From contig NZ_CP162023.1 in the NCBI RefSeq assembly GCF_041320275.1, positions 1,798,001 through 1,862,000 on the forward strand: 64,000 nucleotides of DNA. Direction: 5' to 3'. The DNA is from Mumia sp. Pv4-285. Its GTDB lineage: Bacteria; Actinomycetota; Actinomycetes; Propionibacteriales; Nocardioidaceae. Every line of letters begins with the position of its first letter. Within the stretch, counting starts at the first letter, position 1. Under the pieces are notes generated by a model that saw nothing but the letters and a program-made list of their open reading frames with translations, was not told the DNA's origin and made no database searches. The translations under genes were made by a program, and so were the position numbers. Positions 57,655 to 64,000 of this stretch are shown piece after piece.

Positions 57655-58670
57655 GCAGGGTGAGGATCGGGCTGGTGGGTGCCGGACGCATCGGTGCGGC
57701 GCACGCGCGCACGCTCGCCGAACGCGTCCACGGCGCTGACCTGGTCGCCGTCGCCGACCCCCGCCCGGGTGCCGCCGAGGCGCTGGCCGGGCCGCTGGGG
57801 GCGCGCGGCGTGACGACGCCCGACGCGATCTTCGGGGCGGACGACGTCGACGCGGTCGTCGTCGCTGCCTCGTCGACATCGCACTCCGCGCTGGTGGTCG
57901 CCGCCGCTGAGGCGGGCAAGCACGTGTTCTGCGAGAAGCCGGCCGGCATGTCGTTGGCGGAGATCGACGCCGCCCGGGCCGCGACGGCCTCGGCGGGCGT
58001 GGCGTTCCAGGTGGGGTTCAACCGACGGTTCGCCCGCGACTTCCGCGAGGCGCGCGACGCGATTGCCGACGGAGCGGTCGGCTCGGTACGCATGCTCCGC
58101 TCGCTCACGCGCGACCCCGGCGACGGCCCGCCCGATCCCGGTGCGGTGCCGCCGTGGACGATCTTCACGCAGACCCTGATCCACGACTTCGACACGCTGG
58201 CGTGGCTGAACCCCGGTGCACGAGCAGTCGACGTGCTCGCGACCGCCGACGCCCTGGTCGCGCCGGAGTTCCGGCCGTCGGGGCTGCTGGACTCGGCGGT
58301 CGTCGTGATCCGCTACGACAACGGGGCGATCGCGACCGCGGAGGCGTGCTTCGCCGCCGCGTACGGGTACGACGTCCGCGCCGAGGTGCTCGGCTCGCAC
58401 GGCATGGTCACCGCGGGCGACGGCGCGAGCTCGTCGATGCGGCTGCACGCCTCCGCGGGGCGCCTGGCGCGCACGACCCACAGCGACGTCGCCCTGCTCG
58501 GTGACGCGTACGCCGCGGAGTTCGACGAGTTCGTCGACGCGGTGGGGGAGGGGCGCGCACCGTCCGTCACCGGTGACGACGCGCGCGCGGCGTTCGCGGT
58601 GGCCGAGGCCTGCATCGCGTCGATGCAGACCGGCTCCCGCGTGGGGGTCGACGTGGGGGTCGCCGCGTGA
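57651..58670 (+). CDS. Gfo/Idh/MocA-family oxidoreductase (third)
   Basis: A 339-residue dehydrogenase related to iolG: VRIGLVGAGRIGAAHARTLAERV for NAD(P) binding, VVVAASSTSHSALVVAAAEAGKHVFCEKPAGMS with the catalytic lysine, VGFNRRFARDFREARDAI, and LIHDFDTLAWLN with H and D in the active site. It is a second IolG-like protein and may act on scyllo- or D-chiro-inositol, or reduce an inosose; inference from context only. It overlaps its neighbours by 4 bases at both ends (ATGA and GTGA). Confidence 0.86.
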   Translation: MSRVRIGLVGAGRIGAAHARTLAERVHGADLVAVADPRPGAAEALAGPLGARGVTTPDAIFGADDVDAVVVAASSTSHSALVVAAAEAGKHVFCEKPAGMSLAEIDAARAATASAGVAFQVGFNRRFARDFREARDAIADGAVGSVRMLRSLTRDPGDGPPDPGAVPPWTIFTQTLIHDFDTLAWLNPGARAVDVLATADALVAPEFRPSGLLDSAVVVIRYDNGAIATAEACFAAAYGYDVRAEVLGSHGMVTAGDGASSSMRLHASAGRLARTTHSDVALLGDAYAAEFDEFVDAVGEGRAPSVTGDDARAAFAVAEACIASMQTGSRVGVDVGVAA

Positions 58671-59443
58671 CCTTCACGCTCGCGGTGTGCTCCGAGATGG
58701 TCCACCTCGACCTGCCTCACCTCGAGCGCGTCCGTCGCCTCCACGAGGCGGGCTTCGCGGTGGAGATCTGGGACTGGACGACCAAGGACGCCGACGCCCT
58801 CGTCGCGACCGAGGCACGCTTCACGTCGATGACGGGCTACGTCACCGGTGACCTCGTGACCGAGGCGGGGGCCGACGACCTGCTCCGGACGGCAGCCGAG
58901 TCGATCGCCTTCGCCGACCGGATCGCGTGCCCGACCCTCAACGTCCACGGCACGGGTCTCGGCGAGGGCGGCATCCCCGTGCGGCCCGTGGAGGTCGTGA
59001 CGGGCGACATGTGGCTGGCGGCGCTGCGGACCCTGGAGCGCCTCGCCGCGCTGGCCGAGCAGGAGGGCGTGACGTACGTCCTCGAGAACCTCAACACCGC
59101 CGTCGACCACCCCGGCACCCCGTTCGCCCGGGCCGCAGACACGCTCGCCCTCGTCCGGGCTGTCGGCAGCCCGAGCCTGCGGATGAACCTCGACCTCTAC
59201 CACGCGCAGATCGGCGAGGGGAACCTCGTCGAGCTGGTACGCGAGGCTGCGCCGTACCTCGGGGAGGTCCAGGTCGCCGACGTCCCCGGCCGCTGCGAGC
59301 CGGGCACCGGCGAGGTGCGCTGGTCGTACGTCGCCCGCGCGCTCGCCGATGCCGGCTACGAGGGTGTGGTGGCGATGGAGGCGTGGGCGTCGGGCGACTC
59401 CGACGTCGCGCTGATGCGGTTCCGCGAGGCGTTCACGCTCTGA
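58667..59443 (+). CDS. Hydroxypyruvate isomerase-like TIM-barrel protein
   Basis: A 258-residue barrel of the same superfamily as the first gene of the operon, in its hydroxypyruvate isomerase-like branch: LAVCSEMVHLDLPHLERVRRLHEAGFAVEIWDW, then NVHGTGLGEGG, TYVLENLNTAVDHPGTPF with a metal-binding Glu, LRMNLDLYHAQIGEGNL with Asp and His, and VQVADVPGRCEPGTGEVRW. It could isomerise an inosose (as IolI does) or hydroxypyruvate. It is the last gene, and its TGA is in one arm of a palindrome with the convergent gene's stop codon. Confidence 0.82.
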   Translation: MTFTLAVCSEMVHLDLPHLERVRRLHEAGFAVEIWDWTTKDADALVATEARFTSMTGYVTGDLVTEAGADDLLRTAAESIAFADRIACPTLNVHGTGLGEGGIPVRPVEVVTGDMWLAALRTLERLAALAEQEGVTYVLENLNTAVDHPGTPFARAADTLALVRAVGSPSLRMNLDLYHAQIGEGNLVELVREAAPYLGEVQVADVPGRCEPGTGEVRWSYVARALADAGYEGVVAMEAWASGDSDVALMRFREAFTL

Positions 59444-59473
59444 CGCGCTCCAGGTGGTCGCGTCCGCGTCAGA
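59439..59473. terminator. Bidirectional terminator spanning two stop codons
   Basis: TCTGACGCG (59439-59447) and CGCGTCAGA (59465-59473) form a perfect 9-bp stem with a 17-base loop. The first arm contains the TGA of the last iol gene and the second contains the stop codon of the gene on the opposite strand. Confidence 0.6.
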
Positions 59474-59921
59474 TGACCGCGCCGTGGTCGGGGTCGTCGC
59501 CGCGGTCGTGGTCGCCGCGACGCACCAGCAGCACGACCAGCGCCACCACGAATCCGACGACCGCGAGCGCCGGCACGACCCCTGGCACGGGAGCACCGCT
59601 GATGGCGAGGACGAACAGCAGCGCGGGGACGCCGAGGAGGCCGCCCCAGGCGAGGCGGCTCCACCGGTCGCCGTGCGGGAGCGGGCCGGGGTCAGGCGGG
59701 ACGAAGTCGCCCTCGCCCCACTCGTCATCGCCGTCGTCGGGGACCGGGTCGGACCAGCGGGGCTGGAACGTGCCGTGCTGAGCGAGCAGGTCGTGAGGGT
59801 CCGGCGCGCCCGGCGGGTCGGCAGGGGTGTCGCGGTCCGGAAGGGGCTCGGGGACGGACAGCTCGAGCCCGGCGACGATGCGCTCGAACTCCTCGTCGTC
59901 CGACGTCGGTGTGCCGCTCAT
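59469..59921 (-). CDS. Small membrane protein with acidic N-terminus
   Basis: A 150-residue protein with an acidic, Pro- and Asp-rich N-terminal half (SDDEEFERIVAGLELSVPEP, then DDEWGEGDFVPPDPGPLPHG) and two transmembrane segments near the end (LAWGGLLGVPALLFVLAISG and VVPALAVVGFVVALVVLLV), finishing with a charged tail. The family is not named here; similar DUF-type proteins adjoin the alpha/beta hydrolase in other actinobacteria. It overlaps the hydrolase gene by 4 bases (ATGA), so the two are coupled. Its stop codon is in a palindrome with the last iol gene. Confidence 0.82.
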   Translation of the reverse strand: MSGTPTSDDEEFERIVAGLELSVPEPLPDRDTPADPPGAPDPHDLLAQHGTFQPRWSDPVPDDGDDEWGEGDFVPPDPGPLPHGDRWSRLAWGGLLGVPALLFVLAISGAPVPGVVPALAVVGFVVALVVLLVRRGDHDRGDDPDHGAVI

Positions 59922-60706
59922 CGGGCCGGGTCGCCTTCTCGGGTGGAGCCGGCGGTGTGCCGGGCGATGAACTCCGCCGACTCGGTCCAGATCCGCTCGG
60001 CGTCGTTGTCGATCGTGGCCACGTGGTAGCTGTCGTGGAGGATCGTCTCGATCGCGACCGCCGACGAGACGCCCGCCAGGATGATCCGCGCCGACGACGG
60101 GTCGACCACGTGGTCCTCCGTCGACCGGAACAGGAGCAACGGCTGCGAGACCCGGTGCAGATTGGCGCGGACGTCGGCCCACAGCCGGGTCTGCGACCAG
60201 AGCGCATGCAGCGGCGTCCGGTCGTAGCCGGACTCCTCGACGCCGGTCCTCTTGATGTCGTTGCCGATGCCCGGCAGCGACGCCACGACGTGCCGGAGCA
60301 CCGGGAGCGCGGCGAGGCGACGGTCGACCAGGTTGACCGCAGGGTTGACCAGGACCAGGGCGTCGACGTCGGACGGGCGCTGCTCCGCCAGCCGCAGCGA
60401 CAGCGCTCCACCCATCGAGAGCCCGGCGACCGCCACGTGGTCGCAGCGCGCCCGGAGCTCGGTCAGCGCGCGGTCGGCCTCGGCGTACCAGTCCTCCCAG
60501 CGTGTGGTGTTCATCTCGCGCCAGGTGGTGCCGTGACCGGGGAGCCGGGGCACCCGTACGGTCATGCCCTGCTCGGCGAGCGCGTGCCCCCACGGCGACA
60601 TCGAGGCAGGTGAGCCGGTGAAGCCGTGGACGAGGAGCACCCCCGTACGGCCGCCGTCGGCGGACATCGGGTGCGCGAGCGGATGGATCGGGGAGGAGTC
60701 GGGCAT
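59918..60706 (-). CDS. Alpha/beta hydrolase, carboxylesterase-like
   Basis: A 262-residue alpha/beta hydrolase: GVLLVHGFTGSPASM forms the oxyanion-hole region with H-G-F-T-G, VAVAGLSMGGALSLRLAEQ is the nucleophile elbow with Ser, PLLLFRSTEDHVVDPSSA contains the catalytic Asp, and LHDSYHVATID the His. The overall pattern is like Est30-type carboxylesterases and monoacylglycerol lipases. There is no signal peptide, so it acts in the cytoplasm. It diverges from the PlsC-type gene, a lipid enzyme; lipid metabolism is a plausible context. The start is the ATG at 60706. Confidence 0.9.
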   Translation of the reverse strand: MPDSSPIHPLAHPMSADGGRTGVLLVHGFTGSPASMSPWGHALAEQGMTVRVPRLPGHGTTWREMNTTRWEDWYAEADRALTELRARCDHVAVAGLSMGGALSLRLAEQRPSDVDALVLVNPAVNLVDRRLAALPVLRHVVASLPGIGNDIKRTGVEESGYDRTPLHALWSQTRLWADVRANLHRVSQPLLLFRSTEDHVVDPSSARIILAGVSSAVAIETILHDSYHVATIDNDAERIWTESAEFIARHTAGSTREGDPAR

Positions 60707-60736
60707 GGCCCCATCTTCGCCCAGGCCCCGGCCGTC

Positions 60737-60764
60737 CGTACAGCGCCGGGCGCCAGGCGCTGTA
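60737..60764. promoter_or_regulatory. Inverted repeat next to plsC -10 box
   Basis: GTACAGCGCC (60737-60746) and GGCGCTGTAC (60755-60764) are perfect 10-bp arms with an 8-base spacer. The right arm overlaps TACGCT (60762-60767), a candidate -10 for plsC. Confidence 0.5.
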
Positions 60765-60792
60765 CGCTTTCGCTGATCGAGGAGGAGATCTC

Positions 60793-61515
60793 TTGCTCTA
60801 CTGGCTGCTCAAGTTCGTGATCCTCGGCCCGGTGCTGCGGTTGATCTTCCGCCCCGAGGCCACGGGGAACGAGAACGTCCCGACCACGGGGCCGGTGATC
60901 CTCGCGAGCAACCACCTCTCGTACAGCGACTGGCTCTTCATGCCGCTCGTCGTCCCGAGGCGTGTCACCTTCGTCGCGAAGGCCGAGTACTTCACCACGC
61001 CCGGCATCAAGGGATGGTTCCAGAAGAACTTCTTCTCCGGGACCGGGCAGGTGCCGATCGACCGTACGGGTGGGCGTGCCTCCGAGGGAGCGATCCTCAC
61101 CCAGCTCCGCCTCCTCAACAAGGGCGAGGTGTGCGGCATCTACCCCGAGGGCACCCGGTCGCCGGACGGCCGTCTCTACCGAGGCCGCACGGGCGTCGCC
61201 CGACTGGCGCTCGAGTCCGGGGTGCAGGTCATCCCGGTCGCGGTGACCGGCACCAACGTGGTGGCGCCGCCCGGCAAGATCTTCGGCCGCTACACCCGCC
61301 CGTCGGTCCGCTTCGGCACGCCGCTCGACTTCAGCCGGTACGAGGGCATGGCCGACGACCGTTACGTCCTGCGGGCGATCACCGACGAGATCATGTACGA
61401 GATCATGCGCCTGTCAGGACAGGAGTACGTCGACACGTACGCGTCCCGCTCGCGCAAGCCCGAGCCCGAGAACCCGGCCGACCCCGAGGTCCGCGAGCTT
61501 CCCAAGGCGTCGTAG
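60793..61515 (+). CDS. 1-acyl-sn-glycerol-3-phosphate acyltransferase-like (PlsC family)
   Basis: A 240-residue acyltransferase with an N-terminal hydrophobic segment (YWLLKFVILGPVLRLIF) and the PlsC motifs: motif I NHLSYSD (H-x4-D), motif II GWFQKNFFSGTGQVPIDR, motif III YPEGTRS, and motif IV VIPVAVTGT. These enzymes transfer an acyl chain to lysophosphatidate at the inner membrane in phospholipid synthesis. The TTG at 60793 has GGAGGAG upstream, so this is taken as the start. It corresponds in place to Rv2182c, recalled from M. tuberculosis. A perfect inverted repeat overlaps its likely promoter. Confidence 0.92.
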   Translation: MLYWLLKFVILGPVLRLIFRPEATGNENVPTTGPVILASNHLSYSDWLFMPLVVPRRVTFVAKAEYFTTPGIKGWFQKNFFSGTGQVPIDRTGGRASEGAILTQLRLLNKGEVCGIYPEGTRSPDGRLYRGRTGVARLALESGVQVIPVAVTGTNVVAPPGKIFGRYTRPSVRFGTPLDFSRYEGMADDRYVLRAITDEIMYEIMRLSGQEYVDTYASRSRKPEPENPADPEVRELPKAS

Positions 61516-61525
61516 GGACGGCGAG

Positions 61526-62686
61526 ATGGACCGCATCACGCGCGCCGCGCAGCAGGTCGACGACCAGTTCTTCCGGGTGCTGACGGTCCTCCGAGCGGTC
61601 ACGCTGGTCTACGCCGTCGGCGTCAACGCCGCGCGCTGGCGCGACTTCGAGCATCCCGGCGCAGCCTGGGTGCTGATCGGCGTCATGGTGGTGTGGTCCG
61701 GCATCGTCACCTGGCTGTACGAGCCGCGCCACCGTGCGACGTGGGTGTTCATCGTCGACATGGTGATCACGCTGACGCTGCTGCGGGCGACCGAGTACAC
61801 GCACACCGACGAGATGCTCGCCGCGCACACGTTCACGCTGACGACGTACTGGGTGACCACCGTCGTGCTCTGCTGGGCCGTGCGCTGGGGCGTCACGGGT
61901 GGACTCCTCGCCACCGCGATCGTGCAGAGCGTCGACGTCACGATGCGTCCCTCGGTGAACTCGTCGACCGTCGGCAACATCTTCCTGATGGTGCTCGCCG
62001 CGATGCTGGTCGGCTACTGCGCGCACGCGCTGCGCGTCGCCGCCGTGCAGAGGGTCGAGGCGGAGCGCATCGCCGCGACCGCGGCCGAGCGTGAGCGCCT
62101 CGCGCGCGCCGTCCACGACGGGGTCCTGCAGGTGCTGGCGCTGGTCCAGCGTCGCGGCGCCGAGATCGGGGGAGACGCCGCCGAGCTGGGTCGGCTCGCC
62201 GGGGAGCAGGAGCTCGCGCTGCGCAACCTCATCCAGTCCCGGGCCCGCGAGGAGGTCTCGACCGACGGCGAGCTCGCCGATCTCGGCCGGGCACTCGACC
62301 AGCTGGCGGGGCCGCAGGTCAGCGTCGCCACGCCGAGTCGGCCGCTGCTGCTGCCGCCCGACGTCGCCGGCGAGATCGTGGACGCTGTACGGGCCTGCCT
62401 CTCGAACTCGCTCGTCCACGGAGGAGCCGAGACCTCGGCATGGATCCTGCTCGAGACGGGCGACGGCCGGCTGGTCGTCAGCGTGCGCGACGACGGCCCG
62501 GGCATCCCGCCGGGCCGCCTCGAGCAGGCCGAGTCCGAGGGCCGGCTCGGTGTCGCCAACTCGATCAAGGGGCGCCTGCGCGACCTCGGTGGCACCGCCG
62601 AGCTGATCGACACGGCCGGGCAGGGGTGCGAGTGGGAGCTCTGCGTCCCGCTCGCGCAGGTGCCTCCTGCCACCGCGAAGCGATAG
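61526..62686 (+). CDS. macS: MacS-like sensor histidine kinase
   Basis: A 386-residue membrane kinase. The N-terminal half (DUF5931-like) has five or so transmembrane segments, including VLTVLRAVTLVYAVGVNAARW, WVLIGVMVVWSGIVTWLYE, VFIVDMVITLTLLRAT and VGNIFLMVLAAMLVGYCAHAL. The histidine box is ERERLARAVHDGVLQVL, where the His-Asp pair is typical of the NarL-type (HisKA_3) group. The ATPase domain shows ACLSNSLVHGG (N-box) and VRDDGPGIPPG (G1). It autophosphorylates and passes phosphate to the adjacent LuxR-type regulator. The signal is unknown; the arrangement matches the MacRS pair of actinobacteria. Its TAG stop codon is part of the next gene's -10. Confidence 0.92.
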   Translation: MDRITRAAQQVDDQFFRVLTVLRAVTLVYAVGVNAARWRDFEHPGAAWVLIGVMVVWSGIVTWLYEPRHRATWVFIVDMVITLTLLRATEYTHTDEMLAAHTFTLTTYWVTTVVLCWAVRWGVTGGLLATAIVQSVDVTMRPSVNSSTVGNIFLMVLAAMLVGYCAHALRVAAVQRVEAERIAATAAERERLARAVHDGVLQVLALVQRRGAEIGGDAAELGRLAGEQELALRNLIQSRAREEVSTDGELADLGRALDQLAGPQVSVATPSRPLLLPPDVAGEIVDAVRACLSNSLVHGGAETSAWILLETGDGRLVVSVRDDGPGIPPGRLEQAESEGRLGVANSIKGRLRDLGGTAELIDTAGQGCEWELCVPLAQVPPATAKR

Positions 62687-62689
62687 TCT
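62684..62689 (+). promoter_or_regulatory. -10 TAGTCT, overlapping the macS stop codon
   Basis: TAGTCT begins with the macS stop codon and lies 6 bases before the regulator's ATG at 62696, so the regulator can also be made from a leaderless message. Confidence 0.45.
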
Positions 62690-62695
62690 TCGCGC

Positions 62696-63340
62696 ATGGT
62701 GCGCGTGATGGTCGTCGACGACCACCCGTTGTGGCGCGAAGGCGTCGCACGTGACTTGACCGAGGCCGGTCTCGAGGTCGTGGCGACCGCAGCCAACGGC
62801 ACGGAGGCCATCAACCGCGTCCTCGCCACCCGCCCCGAGGTCCTTCTCCTCGACCTCAACATCCCCGCGCCCGACGGCGTCGAGGTGACGGCCACCCTCA
62901 CGCAGCGCGGGCTCGACACGAAGGTGCTGGTCCTCAGCGCCTCCGGCGAGCAGCAGGACGTCCTCGACGCCGTGAAGGCGGGCGCGAGCGGCTACCTCGT
63001 CAAGAGCGCGTCGCGCGAGGCGCTTCTCGACGCCGTGCAGGCTGTGGCGCGCGGCGAGTCCGTCTTCACGCCGGGCCTCGCCGGGCTCGTCCTCGGCGAG
63101 TACCGCCGCCTGTCGGAGGCGCCACCGACCGACGAGCCCGACGCGCCGCGGCTGACCGACCGCGAGACGGAGGTGCTGCGCCTGGTCGCCAAGGGCCTCA
63201 CCTACAAGCAGATCGCGGAGCGCCTGGTGCTGAGCCACCGCACCGTCCAGAACCACGTCCAGAACACGTTGCGCAAGCTGCAGCTGCACAACCGGGTCGA
63301 GCTGGTCCGCTACGCCATCGAGCGCGGGCTCGACGACTAG
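62696..63340 (+). CDS. macR: MacR-like LuxR/NarL-family response regulator
   Basis: A 214-residue response regulator. The receiver domain (1-120) has VMVVDDHPLWREGV with the acidic pocket, VLLLDLNIPAPDG with the phospho-acceptor aspartate, VLVLSASGEQQDVLDAV, and GYLVKSAS with the conserved Lys. The C-terminal DNA-binding domain is a LuxR-type helix-turn-helix: LTDRETEVLRLVAKGLTYKQIAERLVLSHRTVQNHVQNTLRKL. It receives phosphate from the kinase encoded directly upstream. Target genes cannot be told; related MacRS systems regulate envelope or morphological genes. Confidence 0.94.
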   Translation: MVRVMVVDDHPLWREGVARDLTEAGLEVVATAANGTEAINRVLATRPEVLLLDLNIPAPDGVEVTATLTQRGLDTKVLVLSASGEQQDVLDAVKAGASGYLVKSASREALLDAVQAVARGESVFTPGLAGLVLGEYRRLSEAPPTDEPDAPRLTDRETEVLRLVAKGLTYKQIAERLVLSHRTVQNHVQNTLRKLQLHNRVELVRYAIERGLDD

Positions 63341-63416
63341 CCACGACCCGGTGCCGGCCAGGACTCATCACGCGACCACGCCCGCGCCCCCTGGCGCCCG
63401 CGAGACGGAGGAACGA

Positions 63417-64000
63417 ATGCGAGTCGGCGTCCTGACCGGCGGCGGAGACTGCCCCGGACTCAACGCGGCACTGCGGGCCATCGTCCGCGCCGCCCAGCAC
63501 GACACTCCGATGGAGGTCCTCGGCTTCCGCGACGGGTGGCGAGGCCCCCTCGACTCCGACGCCCGACCGCTCGGTCCGGACGACGTGCTGGACGTGCTCG
63601 ACCGCGGCGGCACTCTCCTCGGGTCGTCGCGCACGAACCCGGTGGGCATGGACGACGGCATCGACCGCGTCAAGGCAGGCCTGGTGTCCGCGGGGTGCGA
63701 CGCGCTGATCGCGATCGGCGGCGAGGACACGCTCGGCGTCGCCCACGCGCTCGCCGCGGAGGGGGTCGCCGTCGTCGGGATCCCCAAGACCATCGACAAC
63801 GACCTCTCGGCCACCGACGTGACGATCGGGCACGACACCGCCGTGGCGATCGCTACCGAGGCAGTCGACCGGGTCCGCTCGACGGCAGAGTCGCACCACC
63901 GGGCCATCGTCGTGGAGGTGATGGGGCGCCACGCGGGTTGGATCGCGCTCCGAGCGGGGCTGGCTGGCGGCGCCGACGCCATCCTGATCCCCGAGCAGGC
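63417..64000 (+). CDS. pfkA: 6-phosphofructokinase, probably pyrophosphate type (3' end outside window)
   Basis: The first 194 residues of a phosphofructokinase, which phosphorylates fructose 6-phosphate in glycolysis. It begins RVGVLTGGGDCPGLNAALRAI, has LGSSRTNPVG, IAIGGEDTLGVA and GIPKTIDNDLSATDVTIGHDTA, and the fructose-6-phosphate segment EVMGRHAGWIAL. In ATP-type enzymes the sequence usually has GG-D-G and P-G-T-I-D; the GGED and PKTID residues here (Asp and Lys) are those linked to pyrophosphate use. So a PPi-dependent enzyme is likely. GGAGGA is placed 4-5 bases ahead of the ATG at 63417. The frame stays open to the window edge. Confidence 0.93.
   Translation, partial: MRVGVLTGGGDCPGLNAALRAIVRAAQHDTPMEVLGFRDGWRGPLDSDARPLGPDDVLDVLDRGGTLLGSSRTNPVGMDDGIDRVKAGLVSAGCDALIAIGGEDTLGVAHALAAEGVAVVGIPKTIDNDLSATDVTIGHDTAVAIATEAVDRVRSTAESHHRAIVVEVMGRHAGWIALRAGLAGGADAILIPEQ

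Noticed and set aside
1-64000. CRISPR array, tRNA, rRNA, insertion sequence or prophage
   Set aside because: No regularly spaced repeats, no cloverleaf-like or rRNA-like segment and no transposase or integrase motif were seen on reading; a covariance or profile search would be needed to exclude short tRNAs fully.

Overview
The window is GC-rich throughout and reads like the chromosome of a free-living actinobacterium, most likely a member of the Propionibacteriales (Nocardioides or a close relative). GTG starts are common, many genes look leaderless (TANNNT about 6-8 bases before the start codon), and an actinobacterial cytochrome bc1-aa3 oxidase set, PspA-partner genes and RipC-type cell-wall genes are present. 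No tRNA, rRNA, CRISPR array, insertion sequence or prophage was seen. Much of the window follows, from memory, the same gene neighbourhoods as the Rv2185c-Rv2220 segment of Mycobacterium tuberculosis (glnA1, lipA, lipB, dlaT, pepB, gcvT, adoK, ctaC, qcrCAB, ctaE, trpD, ripC, fadD15), so the backbone is old core chromosome with accessory blocks inserted.

Layout. 1-3 kb: the end of an acyl-CoA dehydrogenase, then a fusion of a DUF429 RNase H-like domain with a RelA/SpoT alarmone-synthetase domain, next to a solitary MazF/PemK-like gene. 3-17 kb: glnA with a tandem GlnR operator, an RDD membrane protein, a DUF4191 protein, lipA, an AraC-family regulator and divergent DUF1761 gene wedged between lipA and lipB, a TIGR01777 epimerase, the lpdA-sucB operon for 2-oxoacid dehydrogenase, and divergent pepA and gcvT. 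17-20.6 kb: an envelope-stress module pspA-pspAA-htpX-pspAB. 20.6-26 kb: an aminotransferase, glycerate kinase, ErpA, a secreted SGNH hydrolase and adenosine kinase. 26-35.4 kb: aerobic respiration (ctaC-ctaD-ctaF, ctaE, qcrC-qcrA-qcrB) with an L,D-transpeptidase lipoprotein between the two blocks. 35.4-43.7 kb: a degenerate receiver protein coupled to trpD, a RAM-domain protein, a DEDDh exonuclease/GIY-YIG fusion, a c-di-AMP riboswitch in front of a RipC-like NlpC/P60 hydrolase, FadD15-like acyl-CoA ligase and two small SRPBCC-like proteins. 43.8-46.2 kb: two tandem ROK sugar kinases. 46.1-59.4 kb: an inositol catabolic operon of twelve genes, joined almost everywhere by 4-bp start/stop overlaps, with its own ABC importer, driven from a promoter next to a GntR gene and a perfect palindromic operator. 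59.4-64 kb: a small membrane protein, an esterase, PlsC-type acyltransferase, a MacS/MacR-like two-component system and the start of a phosphofructokinase with pyrophosphate-type residues.

The most unusual items are the DUF429-alarmone synthetase fusion, whose expected catalytic glutamate is a glutamine, beside the orphan MazF-like gene; a strongly structured and possibly two-state RNA leader in front of ctaC; an ECF-sigma-like promoter that shares bases with a terminator in the psp module; the c-di-AMP riboswitch; and the unusually tightly packed inositol operon. All assignments come from reading the sequence and family knowledge; no database search was run.
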